25,413 bases of DNA. Origin: Bacteroidaceae bacterium. Lineage in GTDB: Bacteria; Bacteroidota; Bacteroidia; Bacteroidales; Bacteroidaceae. A program made the translations under genes and the position numbers. Shown here piece after piece: positions 7,544 to 15,554 of the stretch. The stretch lies in assembly GCA_016302965.1 (NCBI GenBank), contig JAEDMP010000033.1:1-25413 (forward strand), given 5' to 3'. The notes under the pieces were generated by a model. That model had not been told where the DNA came from and ran no database searches. It saw only the letters and a program-made list of their open reading frames with translations. How positions within the stretch are numbered: position 1 is the stretch's first letter; every line of letters begins with the position of its first letter.

Positions 7544-9106
7544 TCAGTCCTTCTGCTGTGCTACCTTCATGTAGGCGGAAGGAGTCATGCCGTAGATACG
7601 CTTGAAAGCCTGGTTGAAGGTGGTGGGAGACTTATAGCCCACCTGCTCGGCAATGGCGGCGATGGTGAGATTGCCGGATACTGCCGTATTGTTGAGCAGG
7701 CGTGAAGCCTCACGGATGCGGTATTCCGTCAGATACGACTTGAAGTTCTTGTTGTAGTTCTTGTTGATGACCCACGAAACATATTTCGTGTTCGACGAGA
7801 CCATCCGGGCCAGCTGGCTGAGCGAGAAATTAGGGTCGCAGATAACGTTGGCGTTCTCCATTACGTGGGCGATATCCATGAGCAGTGCGTCGGCCTGTTC
7901 CTTGGTCAGCAAATCCACATCGGTGTTCATCGTCTCTTCATCCGCCGCATTGTACTCCGTCACATTGTCCTCCGTCACGGTGACGGCTTCTCCAATCGTA
8001 TCGGTTGGGGCTGGCGTCACCTGTATTTCTGCTGTCTCCTGTACCTGTTGCTGGTGCAGGGTCACGTAGAGTTCGTTCTGCATTGTCAGTTGGCGGCTGT
8101 GCTCCTCGTGCTTGGCGATGAGCAGGCGCTGGAAGTTGCGCAGACGGCGGTTCTGCCAGTAGATATACACGAGCAGACCGCTGAGTGCCAGCAGCAGGAG
8201 GGCAATGATGACAATGACCGAGGTGAGCGTATGGTTGCGGGTGGTGAGTGACGAAATCATCCGCTTGGAGTGTTGTCCCTCGTATTTGGCGATGAGGCTC
8301 CGCTTGGAGTTGAACTCGTTTTCACGGAAAAAGGAGTCGATCAGGCTGACGTATCTCCGGTGATAATACACCTCCAGTTGCTCGTTGTCCAGTTTGCCGT
8401 AGAGTGCTGAGAGCTTCTCGCAGGCAGTGGTGAGCGGCCCGAAATGTTTGCCGTCTTCGGCATATTCCTTGCATTTCAGATACCAGTCCAAGGCTCCCCG
8501 GTTGTCGTTGAGCAACTCGTTGACGGTGCCTATCTGCCCCATCTGTGCCGCAATCAGATAGGCCGGCATGTCATGGTCTTGGGCATATTGCAGAGCCTGG
8601 CGGTGCATGAAGAGGGCGAGTTTGTAGTCCTTGCGGGCCTTGGCGAGCAGGGCCTGGTTGTGGTAACTATAGAAACGGTTGAAATGAGTGTCTTCACCAT
8701 AGATGGTGCCAATCGACTTGTAGCACTCTTCCGCCTCTTTCACCTTGCCCATCTCCACATAACAGATGAGCATGTTGTTGCGTGCCTTGTTCACCATGGC
8801 CTCGTCTTTGATGGCCAGCGCCCTTTCCTCGCAGAGCTCGTAATAGTGGAGGGCCTGGTCGTAGTCACTGAAAATGGTATAGGTGTTTCCAATCATCAGC
8901 AAGGCCTTCATGTAGGCCTGGTCATTGCCTTCGGTATCGGCGCGGTTCATAGCATCGGCCAGCACGTCGAGTGCATCGATAAACCGGTTCTCATGGTAGT
9001 ATTGCTGCCCGATATGTACCAGACTGTCGGCATCGGCTATCGGGGGCTTGGAAGAAGCAGAGAATGCCATCACAATGAAAGAGAGAGTCAGGAGAAATCT
9101 AATCAT
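7544..9106 (-). CDS. Membrane-spanning TPR / AraC-family transcriptional regulator
   Basis: The 520-residue protein combines a sensor-like region with a DNA-binding domain in one chain. Residues 1-17 are a signal or anchor segment. Residues 25-270 are TPR-like helical repeats (DYDQALHYYELCEERALAIK; DNRGALDWYLKCKEYAED). Residues 295-317 form a transmembrane helix (VIVIIALLLLALSGLLVYIYW). Residues 318-360 look like a coiled coil, then a Thr/Glu-rich linker. Residues 405-517 are an AraC-type HTH domain (FSLSQLARMV; IAAIAEQVGYKSPTTFNQAFKR). This resembles Bacteroidota regulators lacking the kinase part of hybrid two-component systems. The predicted topology puts the TPRs in the periplasm and the HTH in the cytoplasm. 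The start at 9106 is chosen because the signal peptide begins there and the promoter lies just upstream. Divergence from the 9316 operon suggests a target, by inference. Confidence 0.88.
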   Translation of the reverse strand: MIRFLLTLSFIVMAFSASSKPPIADADSLVHIGQQYYHENRFIDALDVLADAMNRADTEGNDQAYMKALLMIGNTYTIFSDYDQALHYYELCEERALAIKDEAMVNKARNNMLICYVEMGKVKEAEECYKSIGTIYGEDTHFNRFYSYHNQALLAKARKDYKLALFMHRQALQYAQDHDMPAYLIAAQMGQIGTVNELLNDNRGALDWYLKCKEYAEDGKHFGPLTTACEKLSALYGKLDNEQLEVYYHRRYVSLIDSFFRENEFNSKRSLIAKYEGQHSKRMISSLTTRNHTLTSVIVIIALLLLALSGLLVYIYWQNRRLRNFQRLLIAKHEEHSRQLTMQNELYVTLHQQQVQETAEIQVTPAPTDTIGEAVTVTEDNVTEYNAADEETMNTDVDLLTKEQADALLMDIAHVMENANVICDPNFSLSQLARMVSSNTKYVSWVINKNYNKNFKSYLTEYRIREASRLLNNTAVSGNLTIAAIAEQVGYKSPTTFNQAFKRIYGMTPSAYMKVAQQKD

Positions 9107-9157
9107 ACTTAGGGATAGGATTTGGCATCTGGGGACACCTGTTGTAACATTTTCTTG

Positions 9158-9165
9158 CAAAGATA
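9158..9165 (-). promoter_or_regulatory. -7 element for the TPR/AraC regulator gene
   Basis: The minus strand reads TATCTTTG, an exact TAnnTTTG match, 51 bp upstream of the start codon at 9106. No clear -33 TTTG is visible. Confidence 0.6.
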
Positions 9166-9213
9166 CGAATATTTTTCTGTTTTTGTTGCCATTTTCTTGA
9201 AATTGTAGGTATG

Positions 9214-9235
9214 AAAATATCATTGATGCTATTTT
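9214..9235. promoter_or_regulatory. 22-bp near-palindrome, candidate operator
   Basis: Arm AAAATATCAT (9214-9223) and arm ATGCTATTTT (9226-9235), separated by TG, pair at 9 of 10 positions; the mismatch is 9220/9229. The element ends 15 bp before the -7 of the rightward operon and covers the place where its -33 element should be. That position suits a repressor or regulator site. Chance occurrence in AT-rich DNA is possible. Confidence 0.45.
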
Positions 9236-9250
9236 TCGAATCTTAATTGT

Positions 9251-9258
9251 TACTTTTG
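9251..9258 (+). promoter_or_regulatory. -7 element for the 9316-14388 operon
   Basis: TACTTTTG matches TAnnTTTG and lies 58 bp upstream of the ATG at 9316. No canonical TTTG occurs about 20 bp further upstream; that stretch is occupied by the 22-bp palindrome. Confidence 0.55.
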
Positions 9259-9315
9259 TGGCTGATTCCGTAACTGATTATCATTAAAATCATTCAATAA
9301 CTAACAAAGTTCATT

Positions 9316-12300
9316 ATGAAAAAGTATCTTTTACTTCTTTTTATCATTTGCGGCGCTTCGCTCTCCGGCTTTGCCCAGCGTGTCGTGAAGAATCCGCAGA
9401 AGGTGAACATCCATGAGTTGAGGAAGGCGGTGCCCGACAACAACGTCACCATCCTCGCTGTTCCCGAATGTGTGGAGGGTGTCATTCCCCATGCCGCTTC
9501 TCCCAAGCCAACCGTACGCACAGCCAAAAAACAGTTGCAGCGTGCTGATGGGGTAGTGGTTGATACGGTGCAGTATTTTGCTATTGCCCAGTCGTTCCAC
9601 AAGAACTACGTGTTCAACTATGAGGGTGGTGAAATCTTCAACTACAACATCGGTCTTGCTATCGATGGCACCAAGGCCACCTTCACCAACCTCTTCAATA
9701 TGTATGAGGCTTCGCTTTCTTCATGGTCGCGCTGCTATGACTATCCCGTAGAAGGTGTCTATGATGCCGAGGCAGGAACCATCACCATTCCCACCACCGT
9801 CAATGGTATCGTGTGTGGTGACTACGGCGGCTACTATGATGCCATGCTGCTGGCTGGTGAGATTTCTGAAGGAGGAACGCTTACTCCTGCCGAGGAACTG
9901 GTGTTCAATGTGACCACTGGTGAGGATGGCCAGATAGCCACCATCACCGCTGCCAGCCATTTCCTGGCCAAGCACACCTACGGCACTATCGTCGTCTACA
10001 AGTCGTTTACGGCCAATATCCCTCAAGAGGGTGTGGCTGATGTCTTCTCCTTCAGCGAGTCCATCGATTTCGGTGAGGCTTTTGTCAATACAGCGGTAGA
10101 AAAGACCATCACCTTATATAATAGAGGCGGTATGGATGCCGAGTTTGCCATGGAACTCGAGGCCGAGGATGATGCTTTCACTTCCACGGCTATGACTGGT
10201 GTAGTGCCTGCCCACGGTTCTCTTGATGTCCCCTTCACTTTCCTGGCTTCCAAGGCAGGCAGTTATGAGGGTATTGCCACGATTGTGTATGACAATGGTA
10301 CTGACGAGGCTACGCTCGTGGTCGACCTCGCAGGTGCAGTAAAGGATTATCCCGACTACTCAGCTGCTTTCAAGAATACCGACAAGTTTGAGGTAACCAC
10401 CAATATTGAGTTCCCCTTCGAGATGTCGAGTCTCACGGACGGAACGCCCGTAGCCAAGTCGGGCACCCATGGCAAATATGGACAGTCCTGGCTGCGCCTC
10501 GATTTCACCGTGCCTGCCGGCAAGCTCGCCACCGTTTCCTGGAAGGGCGTCAGCAACAACAGCAGCTACTGGTATATGAATGCCGGAGGTTATTTCATCG
10601 ACAATCTCGACGGTGCCAAGGCCAGCTTCACCGGACAGAACGAGGACATGAGCGGCTCGTGGGAGTTTGCACCCGGTGAGCACTTCATCCGCTTCCAGTA
10701 TGATGCCAACAACTATTCCGGACTCGAGGAGAATTTCCTCTATGTCTATGATATCGACTACTCTGAACTGTCGCTCGAAGCCGACTCGGCCATCGTACTG
10801 ACTCCCGAAGTGAACCTTGGCAACGATGTGCTCGCCCCTGGCAACAGTAGCGTGAAGACAGGTGTCATCACCCTGAAGAACACGGGTGCCAACAGCCTCG
10901 TGGTGAAAAATGTGACCAGTGATAACGCAGACTTCACGGCTGATATCAGTGGACTTGCCGAGACGGCTACCATGGCTGAGGTAAATATTCCCGTGACCAT
11001 GGAGACCAAGACCGCTGGCGAGAAGAAAGCTACCTATACCATCGAAACCACAGCCGGAACTTTCTACGTGACCGTGAGTGCTTCGGTGATGGAGATGCCT
11101 GACTTTGCCAGCCTCGTGACCGAGGGTGCCGAGTATATCACCAGTTGGACGGTGAATCCCGATGCTCCCTTCATCATCAAGGACGGTAAGGCCGTGAACA
11201 AGAATGCCGGCAGCAATGACGTGATGGAGACCGCATGGTTCCAAATGAATCTGAATATCCCCGAAGGCAAGCTCGCCTATGTATCATGGGAAGGACGCTG
11301 CATGGGTCGTCCCGAAGTGGAGGGTGATTACAGCCATTACTATAGCAGTTATGCTTACTTTGAGATGAGTCATCCGATGACTTCGGGAACCATGAACACT
11401 TATGGCAGCGGAACGGATGCTGGTTCTGCCTCATTCGAGAATGATGAAAACTGGGGAGACTACCTGGCTTGTGTTCCCGGCAACCACTACTACAAGTGGG
11501 CCTGGTATCACAATGGCGACGGCACGACTCCTGAGGGTGACTGTCTCGAAATCTCCAACATCAAGATTCATGTCATAGACTTCGCTGAGAATGGAGTGAA
11601 ACTGGAAACACCCGAGGTGGCCTTCGACACCATCTACGTCGGTCCCCAGCGCTATACTACCGCCAAGGTGACACTCCGCAACACGGGTTCTGCCGACCTG
11701 ACCATCGGTGAAATCAAGGGCGACATCCCCTTCTATGGTATCGAAACCGAAGCTAAAACGCAATTCAACAAGACCATCCAGGTGGAACTCTGGTTCTATC
11801 CCAGCGATCCCGGTGAGTATGAGGGTGAGGTAGTCATCAACACCAGTGCCGGCGACGTGGTTGTCAACTGCGAGGGTGTGGCCCTCGACGCAGCAGAGGA
11901 AGGCTATGTCTACTTAGGCGACTTCGAAGACGATGCCTACGGCTGGACCATCCACGACAACGACGGCGATGGTGAGACCTGGAACCTCGGTTCCAACCTT
12001 TGGGGCAATAATGCCAGCTACTGCCACTCGGGTACCCAGTGCCTCGGCTCTGTCTCTTTCAGTAACTATCTTGGAGCGATTACGCCCGACAACTGGACCT
12101 TCTCGCCCGTCATCACCATCCCTGCAGAGGGAGCCGACCTCTCCTACTATGTATCAGCCTTCCATCCTTCTCGCTTTGAGGAGCACTACAGCCTCTATAT
12201 TCACGAGTTTGAATCTGAAACCTTCAGCGTAGACGATGTACTCAAGAACGAACCTGTCATCTCCGAGACGCTGCAGGAAGAGAACGGTGCTTTGGACGGA

Positions 12301-12585
12301 TGGAGCAAGCGTGAATGCTCACTCGACAACTATGCCGGCAAGAAGATTATCCTCTGCTTCCGTCACCATGACTGCAACGGTCAGTATATCCTCCGTCTCG
12401 ACGATGTGAACGTGACCAAGAAGAACACTTCTACCGCTATCAACGCCGTGGCCGGACAGAACCAGCGCAAGCAGGCTGTCTACAGTCTCGACGGACGTCA
12501 GGTGAAGGCTGCCGACAAGGGTCTCTACATCCTGCGCTCTGTGAATGAGAAGGGCGGTGTGGAAGTTCGTAAGGTATTGAAATAA
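9316..12585 (+). CDS. Large modular secreted protein: ASH/Ig-like repeats, choice-of-anchor J-like domain, C-terminal sorting-like motif
   Basis: This 1089-residue exported protein has a signal peptide at 1-20 (LLLLFIICGASLSGFA). Residues 22-240 are a beta-rich N-terminal region of unknown type. Then follow an ASH-like Ig domain (245-342), a jelly-roll-like module (346-487), a second ASH-like domain (490-592), a second jelly-roll-like module (596-755), and a third ASH-like domain (760-857). The two jelly-roll modules share PAGKLATVSWKG / PEGKLAYVSWEG, indicating internal duplication. Residues 866-1035 (FEDDAYGWTIHDNDGDGETW) resemble the choice-of-anchor J domain of Bacteroidota surface proteins. 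The end has YSLDGRQV, KGLYI and RKVLK, the motif shared by four genes here. No catalytic residues are evident; a structural, adhesive or glycan-binding role is possible. The Omp28-like gene starts 15 bp downstream. Confidence 0.82.
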   Translation: MKKYLLLLFIICGASLSGFAQRVVKNPQKVNIHELRKAVPDNNVTILAVPECVEGVIPHAASPKPTVRTAKKQLQRADGVVVDTVQYFAIAQSFHKNYVFNYEGGEIFNYNIGLAIDGTKATFTNLFNMYEASLSSWSRCYDYPVEGVYDAEAGTITIPTTVNGIVCGDYGGYYDAMLLAGEISEGGTLTPAEELVFNVTTGEDGQIATITAASHFLAKHTYGTIVVYKSFTANIPQEGVADVFSFSESIDFGEAFVNTAVEKTITLYNRGGMDAEFAMELEAEDDAFTSTAMTGVVPAHGSLDVPFTFLASKAGSYEGIATIVYDNGTDEATLVVDLAGAVKDYPDYSAAFKNTDKFEVTTNIEFPFEMSSLTDGTPVAKSGTHGKYGQSWLRLDFTVPAGKLATVSWKGVSNNSSYWYMNAGGYFIDNLDGAKASFTGQNEDMSGSWEFAPGEHFIRFQYDANNYSGLEENFLYVYDIDYSELSLEADSAIVLTPEVNLGNDVLAPGNSSVKTGVITLKNTGANSLVVKNVTSDNADFTADISGLAETATMAEVNIPVTMETKTAGEKKATYTIETTAGTFYVTVSASVMEMPDFASLVTEGAEYITSWTVNPDAPFIIKDGKAVNKNAGSNDVMETAWFQMNLNIPEGKLAYVSWEGRCMGRPEVEGDYSHYYSSYAYFEMSHPMTSGTMNTYGSGTDAGSASFENDENWGDYLACVPGNHYYKWAWYHNGDGTTPEGDCLEISNIKIHVIDFAENGVKLETPEVAFDTIYVGPQRYTTAKVTLRNTGSADLTIGEIKGDIPFYGIETEAKTQFNKTIQVELWFYPSDPGEYEGEVVINTSAGDVVVNCEGVALDAAEEGYVYLGDFEDDAYGWTIHDNDGDGETWNLGSNLWGNNASYCHSGTQCLGSVSFSNYLGAITPDNWTFSPVITIPAEGADLSYYVSAFHPSRFEEHYSLYIHEFESETFSVDDVLKNEPVISETLQEENGALDGWSKRECSLDNYAGKKIILCFRHHDCNGQYILRLDDVNVTKKNTSTAINAVAGQNQRKQAVYSLDGRQVKAADKGLYILRSVNEKGGVEVRKVLK

Positions 12586-12600
12586 CGATTTTTTGGATAG

Positions 12601-14388
12601 ATGAAAAAACTTTTGATTTCTCTCTTGGCATTGCTCACCCTTCCGGGGGTGGGCAATGCTCAGGTTTCCGGCATCAAGGTGGGTTACTGCCAAGGTGAAG
12701 CAGGAACCTTTCCTTCTACGACAGACAGCTATTTCTCTGACATGTCTGTGCAGAAGAAAACCTGGACCAGCGGAGCCATCCGCCTCAAGACGGCCAAACT
12801 GAATGCGATGAAAGGCAACGAGATTAGGGAGGTGAACGCATTCCTGGCCTCCAAACTGAATGTCGACTCGCTTGCGGTATGGGTGAGCGCTACGCTCGAT
12901 GGCGAGCCCCTCAGCACCGACACCATCACCACGCAGGTGAAGGGATGGAACACGGTGGCACTGACCAAGCCCGTGAGCATCACCCCCGAGACCGACTGCC
13001 TTTACATCGGCTACTCCTATCACCAGAAGAGCACCAGCAAGGCCATGGGATGTCTCACCACCAAACAGGTGGAGGGCTACTCCTGCTTCACCCGTTCGGG
13101 CACCGATGCCTGGAAGGACTGCTCGGCCGACTATACGCTCTGTGTGGAAGCGCTCGTCTATGGTGACAACCTGCCGAAGTATGACCTCACCCTCGAGGCC
13201 CTGCAGGTGCAGAAGAACTATGTGGTGGACAAGGGGAAACTCCTCCTTACCGCCTCGGTATATAATGCGGGAACGGTCACCGTGAATTCCTTCGACTTCG
13301 TCTGTTCCATTTCGGGCATCAGCGAGGTCTATACCGTTCATTGCGACTCTACCATCGCCTATGATGAGACCAAAACCATCGAATTTTCCATCGCTCCCGA
13401 AGCCATCCAGACCATGGATCCCGACAACAGGGACGTGACTGTGACGCTGGAGCAAATCAACGGCTATGCCGATGAGAACCCCACCGACAATGCCCTCACC
13501 GGCAACTTCCTGATTACACTACATAGTTTCGACCGTCATGTGCTCCTTGAGGAGTTCACCACGGAGAAATGTATCAATTGCCCACGTGTGGCTGGCTATG
13601 TGCACGATGCCATGCAGGAGTCGGAGTTTGACGGAAGACTGTACACTATGGAGAACCATGTGGGCTACTATACTGACTCGTTTACCGCTTCGTTCCATAG
13701 GGATTGGGAGTGGTTCTTTGACAATGAATATGCGCCGGCCCTGATGTACGACCGTCATGCCGAGAAGGGGGCTGCTACCGCCGTGACCAGTGCCTCGTCC
13801 AAGTTTGATCTCTATGAGCAGATACGCCAGCGTTTGCGCGAACCCGCCTTCGTCAGTCTGAAGGTGAAGGCGGCTGTGGATGAAGAAGCACAGACGATTC
13901 ATGTCACAGTGACGGGTGCCAGAGCCAAAGAAATGTTTACCATCAATGCTCCCCGCATTACCGTGGTGCTCACAGAGACCAATCTCAAGGCCATCAGTCA
14001 GGCGGGTGTCAGCACCGACTACTGGCATTACAATGTGGGGCGTAGGGTGAATAGTGCTTGGGGCGATGTGCTCGAGTGGGATGGCGACAATTATACTTAT
14101 GAGTGTACCATCCCCTACAATAAGAGTTATGTGATGGAGAATCTCGGCATTCTGGCCTTTGTGCACGACTATGATGCCACGGACAAGACCCGGTGCGAGG
14201 TGGCCAACTCGGCTGCCATCACCTATGCCGACTTTGAAAGCTACTCTACCGGCATCCATGCTGCAACCGGAGCTGCTGGTCAGCAACCCCGTTACTTCGA
14301 CCTGCAGGGTCGTGAGTTGTCGGCACCTGTCCATGGTCTGAACATCGTGGTTCGTGGCAAGGAGGTGACCAAGGTCATGATTCCCTGA
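12601..14388 (+). CDS. Secreted Omp28-like protein with thioredoxin-fold CINC domain
   Basis: The 595-residue protein has a signal peptide (LLISLLALLTLPGVGNA, cleavage near 20), a beta-sandwich region (21-190), an Ig-like segment (195-305) and a thioredoxin-like domain opening with VLLEEFTTEKCINCPRVAG (Cys324/Cys327). YAPALMYDR (377-385) sits at the expected cis-proline position and matches YYPSLWVDR of the protein at 1607-3469. The two proteins share domain order, length and the C-terminal motif (here FDLQGREL, HGLNI), so they are diverged paralogues. This copy has twelve cysteines, ten of them outside the CxxC or distant from it, suggesting disulfides outside the cytoplasm. It follows the 1089-residue gene by 15 bp. 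A disulfide-exchange role is inferred; Omp28 family members have no firmly assigned function that I know of. Confidence 0.8.
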   Translation: MKKLLISLLALLTLPGVGNAQVSGIKVGYCQGEAGTFPSTTDSYFSDMSVQKKTWTSGAIRLKTAKLNAMKGNEIREVNAFLASKLNVDSLAVWVSATLDGEPLSTDTITTQVKGWNTVALTKPVSITPETDCLYIGYSYHQKSTSKAMGCLTTKQVEGYSCFTRSGTDAWKDCSADYTLCVEALVYGDNLPKYDLTLEALQVQKNYVVDKGKLLLTASVYNAGTVTVNSFDFVCSISGISEVYTVHCDSTIAYDETKTIEFSIAPEAIQTMDPDNRDVTVTLEQINGYADENPTDNALTGNFLITLHSFDRHVLLEEFTTEKCINCPRVAGYVHDAMQESEFDGRLYTMENHVGYYTDSFTASFHRDWEWFFDNEYAPALMYDRHAEKGAATAVTSASSKFDLYEQIRQRLREPAFVSLKVKAAVDEEAQTIHVTVTGARAKEMFTINAPRITVVLTETNLKAISQAGVSTDYWHYNVGRRVNSAWGDVLEWDGDNYTYECTIPYNKSYVMENLGILAFVHDYDATDKTRCEVANSAAITYADFESYSTGIHAATGAAGQQPRYFDLQGRELSAPVHGLNIVVRGKEVTKVMIP

Positions 14389-14435
14389 TAGGGCTTCCGG
14401 GATGTGGATCCTCCCGGCTGACCTATACCAAATGC

Positions 14436-14473
14436 AAGTACCCCGTATCTGCAACTGCAGGTACGGGGTACTT
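14436..14473. terminator. Strong bidirectional hairpin between convergent genes
   Basis: AAGTACCCCGTA (14436-14447) and TACGGGGTACTT (14462-14473) form a perfect 12-bp stem. The 14-nt loop contains a further CTGC/GCAG pairing (14449-14452 with 14457-14460), so the structure is nearly continuous. It lies in the 118-bp gap between the Omp28-like gene (+) and ddh (-) and would fold in either transcript. Confidence 0.7.
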
Positions 14474-14486
14474 ACATATAGAGGCA

Positions 14487-14503
14487 GTACCTGTGAAAGG
14501 TAC
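14487..14503. terminator. Small hairpin next to the ddh stop codon
   Basis: GTACCT (14487-14492) pairs with AGGTAC (14498-14503), six base pairs with a five-base loop, three bases beyond the ddh stop codon. It may assist termination of the leftward transcript together with the larger hairpin; on its own it is weak. Confidence 0.35.
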
Positions 14504-14506
14504 GAT

Positions 14507-15406
14507 TTAAACGAGATGGGAAATCCACTCTTCGCGGTCGCCGGGAAGGAGGTCGACAACGGGAATCTCAATCATCGTGTAGCAGCCGGGCTGCAGACGG
14601 GTGGTGGCACGTGCCACACCTACCAGTACCTCGGCGGTGAGGGCGGGGTTGTTGATGCTCATGTTGAACTCGAAGCGCTGGTTCTGGGTGGCTCCACTCA
14701 CGCCCTTGCGCACCATGTGGACACCGTGGCCCATGTCGCGGACAGCATCCACGGAAGGAACGGCAAACACGTGGGTCTCATCAGAGGCGAAGTAGGGGTC
14801 GGCCTTGATGGCCTTGGTCACCTCTTCCAGTTGGGCTCCCTCTTCCAATTCCACATAAACCATGCGGCGGTGGATGCCTTCACCCAAGGGGATGGTCATC
14901 GAGAGGGCATTCTTCACACCTTCCTTCGAGCGTACACACACGCTGTGACCCATCGACATGCCGGGGCCGAAGTTGGTGTAGCTCAATCCCTTGGGAGCCA
15001 GTGCCTGCATCAGGGTGCGAACGATGGAGTCGGAACCGGGGTCCCATCCGGCAGCAATCACGCTTACGCCCTTGTGTTCACGGCAGATGGGCATCATGCG
15101 GCTGCGGTAGCCACTGATGTTCGTATGGATGTCGAAACTGTCTACGGTGTTGATGCCCAGTGGGATGATGTCCTTGGCATACTCCTCGCAACTGCGGGTG
15201 GGGGTGGCCAGGATGGCTACGTCTACATCCTTCAGCTCGCGGATGTTGCTCACAACCTCGTATGGGGCAAGCTCGGCGGGTTTGTCCTGGGCTCCGTTGC
15301 GGCGTACCACACCGGCAATCTCAAAGTCTTCGGCTGCTTCAAGGGCCTCTAAGGTGTAGTGGCCGATGTTGCCATAGCCTACGATGGCGGCTCTAATCTT
15401 TTTCAT
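14507..15406 (-). CDS. ddh: meso-Diaminopimelate D-dehydrogenase
   Basis: The 299-residue cytoplasmic enzyme makes meso-diaminopimelate from tetrahydrodipicolinate, ammonia and NADPH in one step, bypassing the succinylase/acetylase branches of lysine and peptidoglycan-precursor synthesis. The N-terminal Rossmann fold has IVGYGNIG (8-15) and AILATPT (64-70). The family's substrate-domain signatures follow: IAAGWDPGSDSIVR (117-130) and GPGMSMGHS (147-155), then SGATQNQRFEFN. The length fits the Bacteroidota form. The start at 15406 is chosen over an upstream ATG at 15511 because the glycine-rich loop then lies at the normal distance and the -7 element sits at 15483-15490. It is divergent from the rubrerythrin operon. 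The PBP4 homologue 0.8 kb away also serves cell-wall metabolism. Confidence 0.93.
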   Translation of the reverse strand: MKKIRAAIVGYGNIGHYTLEALEAAEDFEIAGVVRRNGAQDKPAELAPYEVVSNIRELKDVDVAILATPTRSCEEYAKDIIPLGINTVDSFDIHTNISGYRSRMMPICREHKGVSVIAAGWDPGSDSIVRTLMQALAPKGLSYTNFGPGMSMGHSVCVRSKEGVKNALSMTIPLGEGIHRRMVYVELEEGAQLEEVTKAIKADPYFASDETHVFAVPSVDAVRDMGHGVHMVRKGVSGATQNQRFEFNMSINNPALTAEVLVGVARATTRLQPGCYTMIEIPVVDLLPGDREEWISHLV

Positions 15407-15482
15407 TGTTGTCTCTGTTTTATTTTTGTTAGTTGTTGATGATTTTTGTCTGTTTGTTTTTGGTTGTATGAAATTTGCGGTG

Positions 15483-15490
15483 CAAAAGTA
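15483..15490 (-). promoter_or_regulatory. -7 element for ddh
   Basis: The minus strand reads TACTTTTG, matching TAnnTTTG, about 77 bp upstream of the chosen ddh start. The predicted TSS lies downstream of the alternative ATG at 15511, which supports the shorter protein. No clear -33 element was found. Confidence 0.55.
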
Positions 15491-15554
15491 ATAAAAAATG
15501 TGTGAAATCATGCAGGTCGTTACCAGTTTTTTCTGAATAATTTGTGTTTTTTTA

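Noticed and set aside
9107..9223. 39-residue N-terminal extension of the TPR/AraC regulator
   Set aside because: It would begin upstream of the -7 element at 9158-9165 and would bury the signal peptide; the ATG at 9106 is preferred.
12319..13455. 378-codon antisense open frame opposite the 9316 and 12601 genes
   Set aside because: It crosses the junction of two convincing secreted-protein genes and has shadow-like composition.
14402..15352. 316-codon open frame opposite ddh
   Set aside because: It starts inside the terminator hairpin region and is antisense to a clear diaminopimelate dehydrogenase; no protein features.
15407..15511. 35-residue N-terminal extension of ddh
   Set aside because: It would contain the -7 element and displace the NADPH-binding glycine loop from its normal position near the N-terminus.
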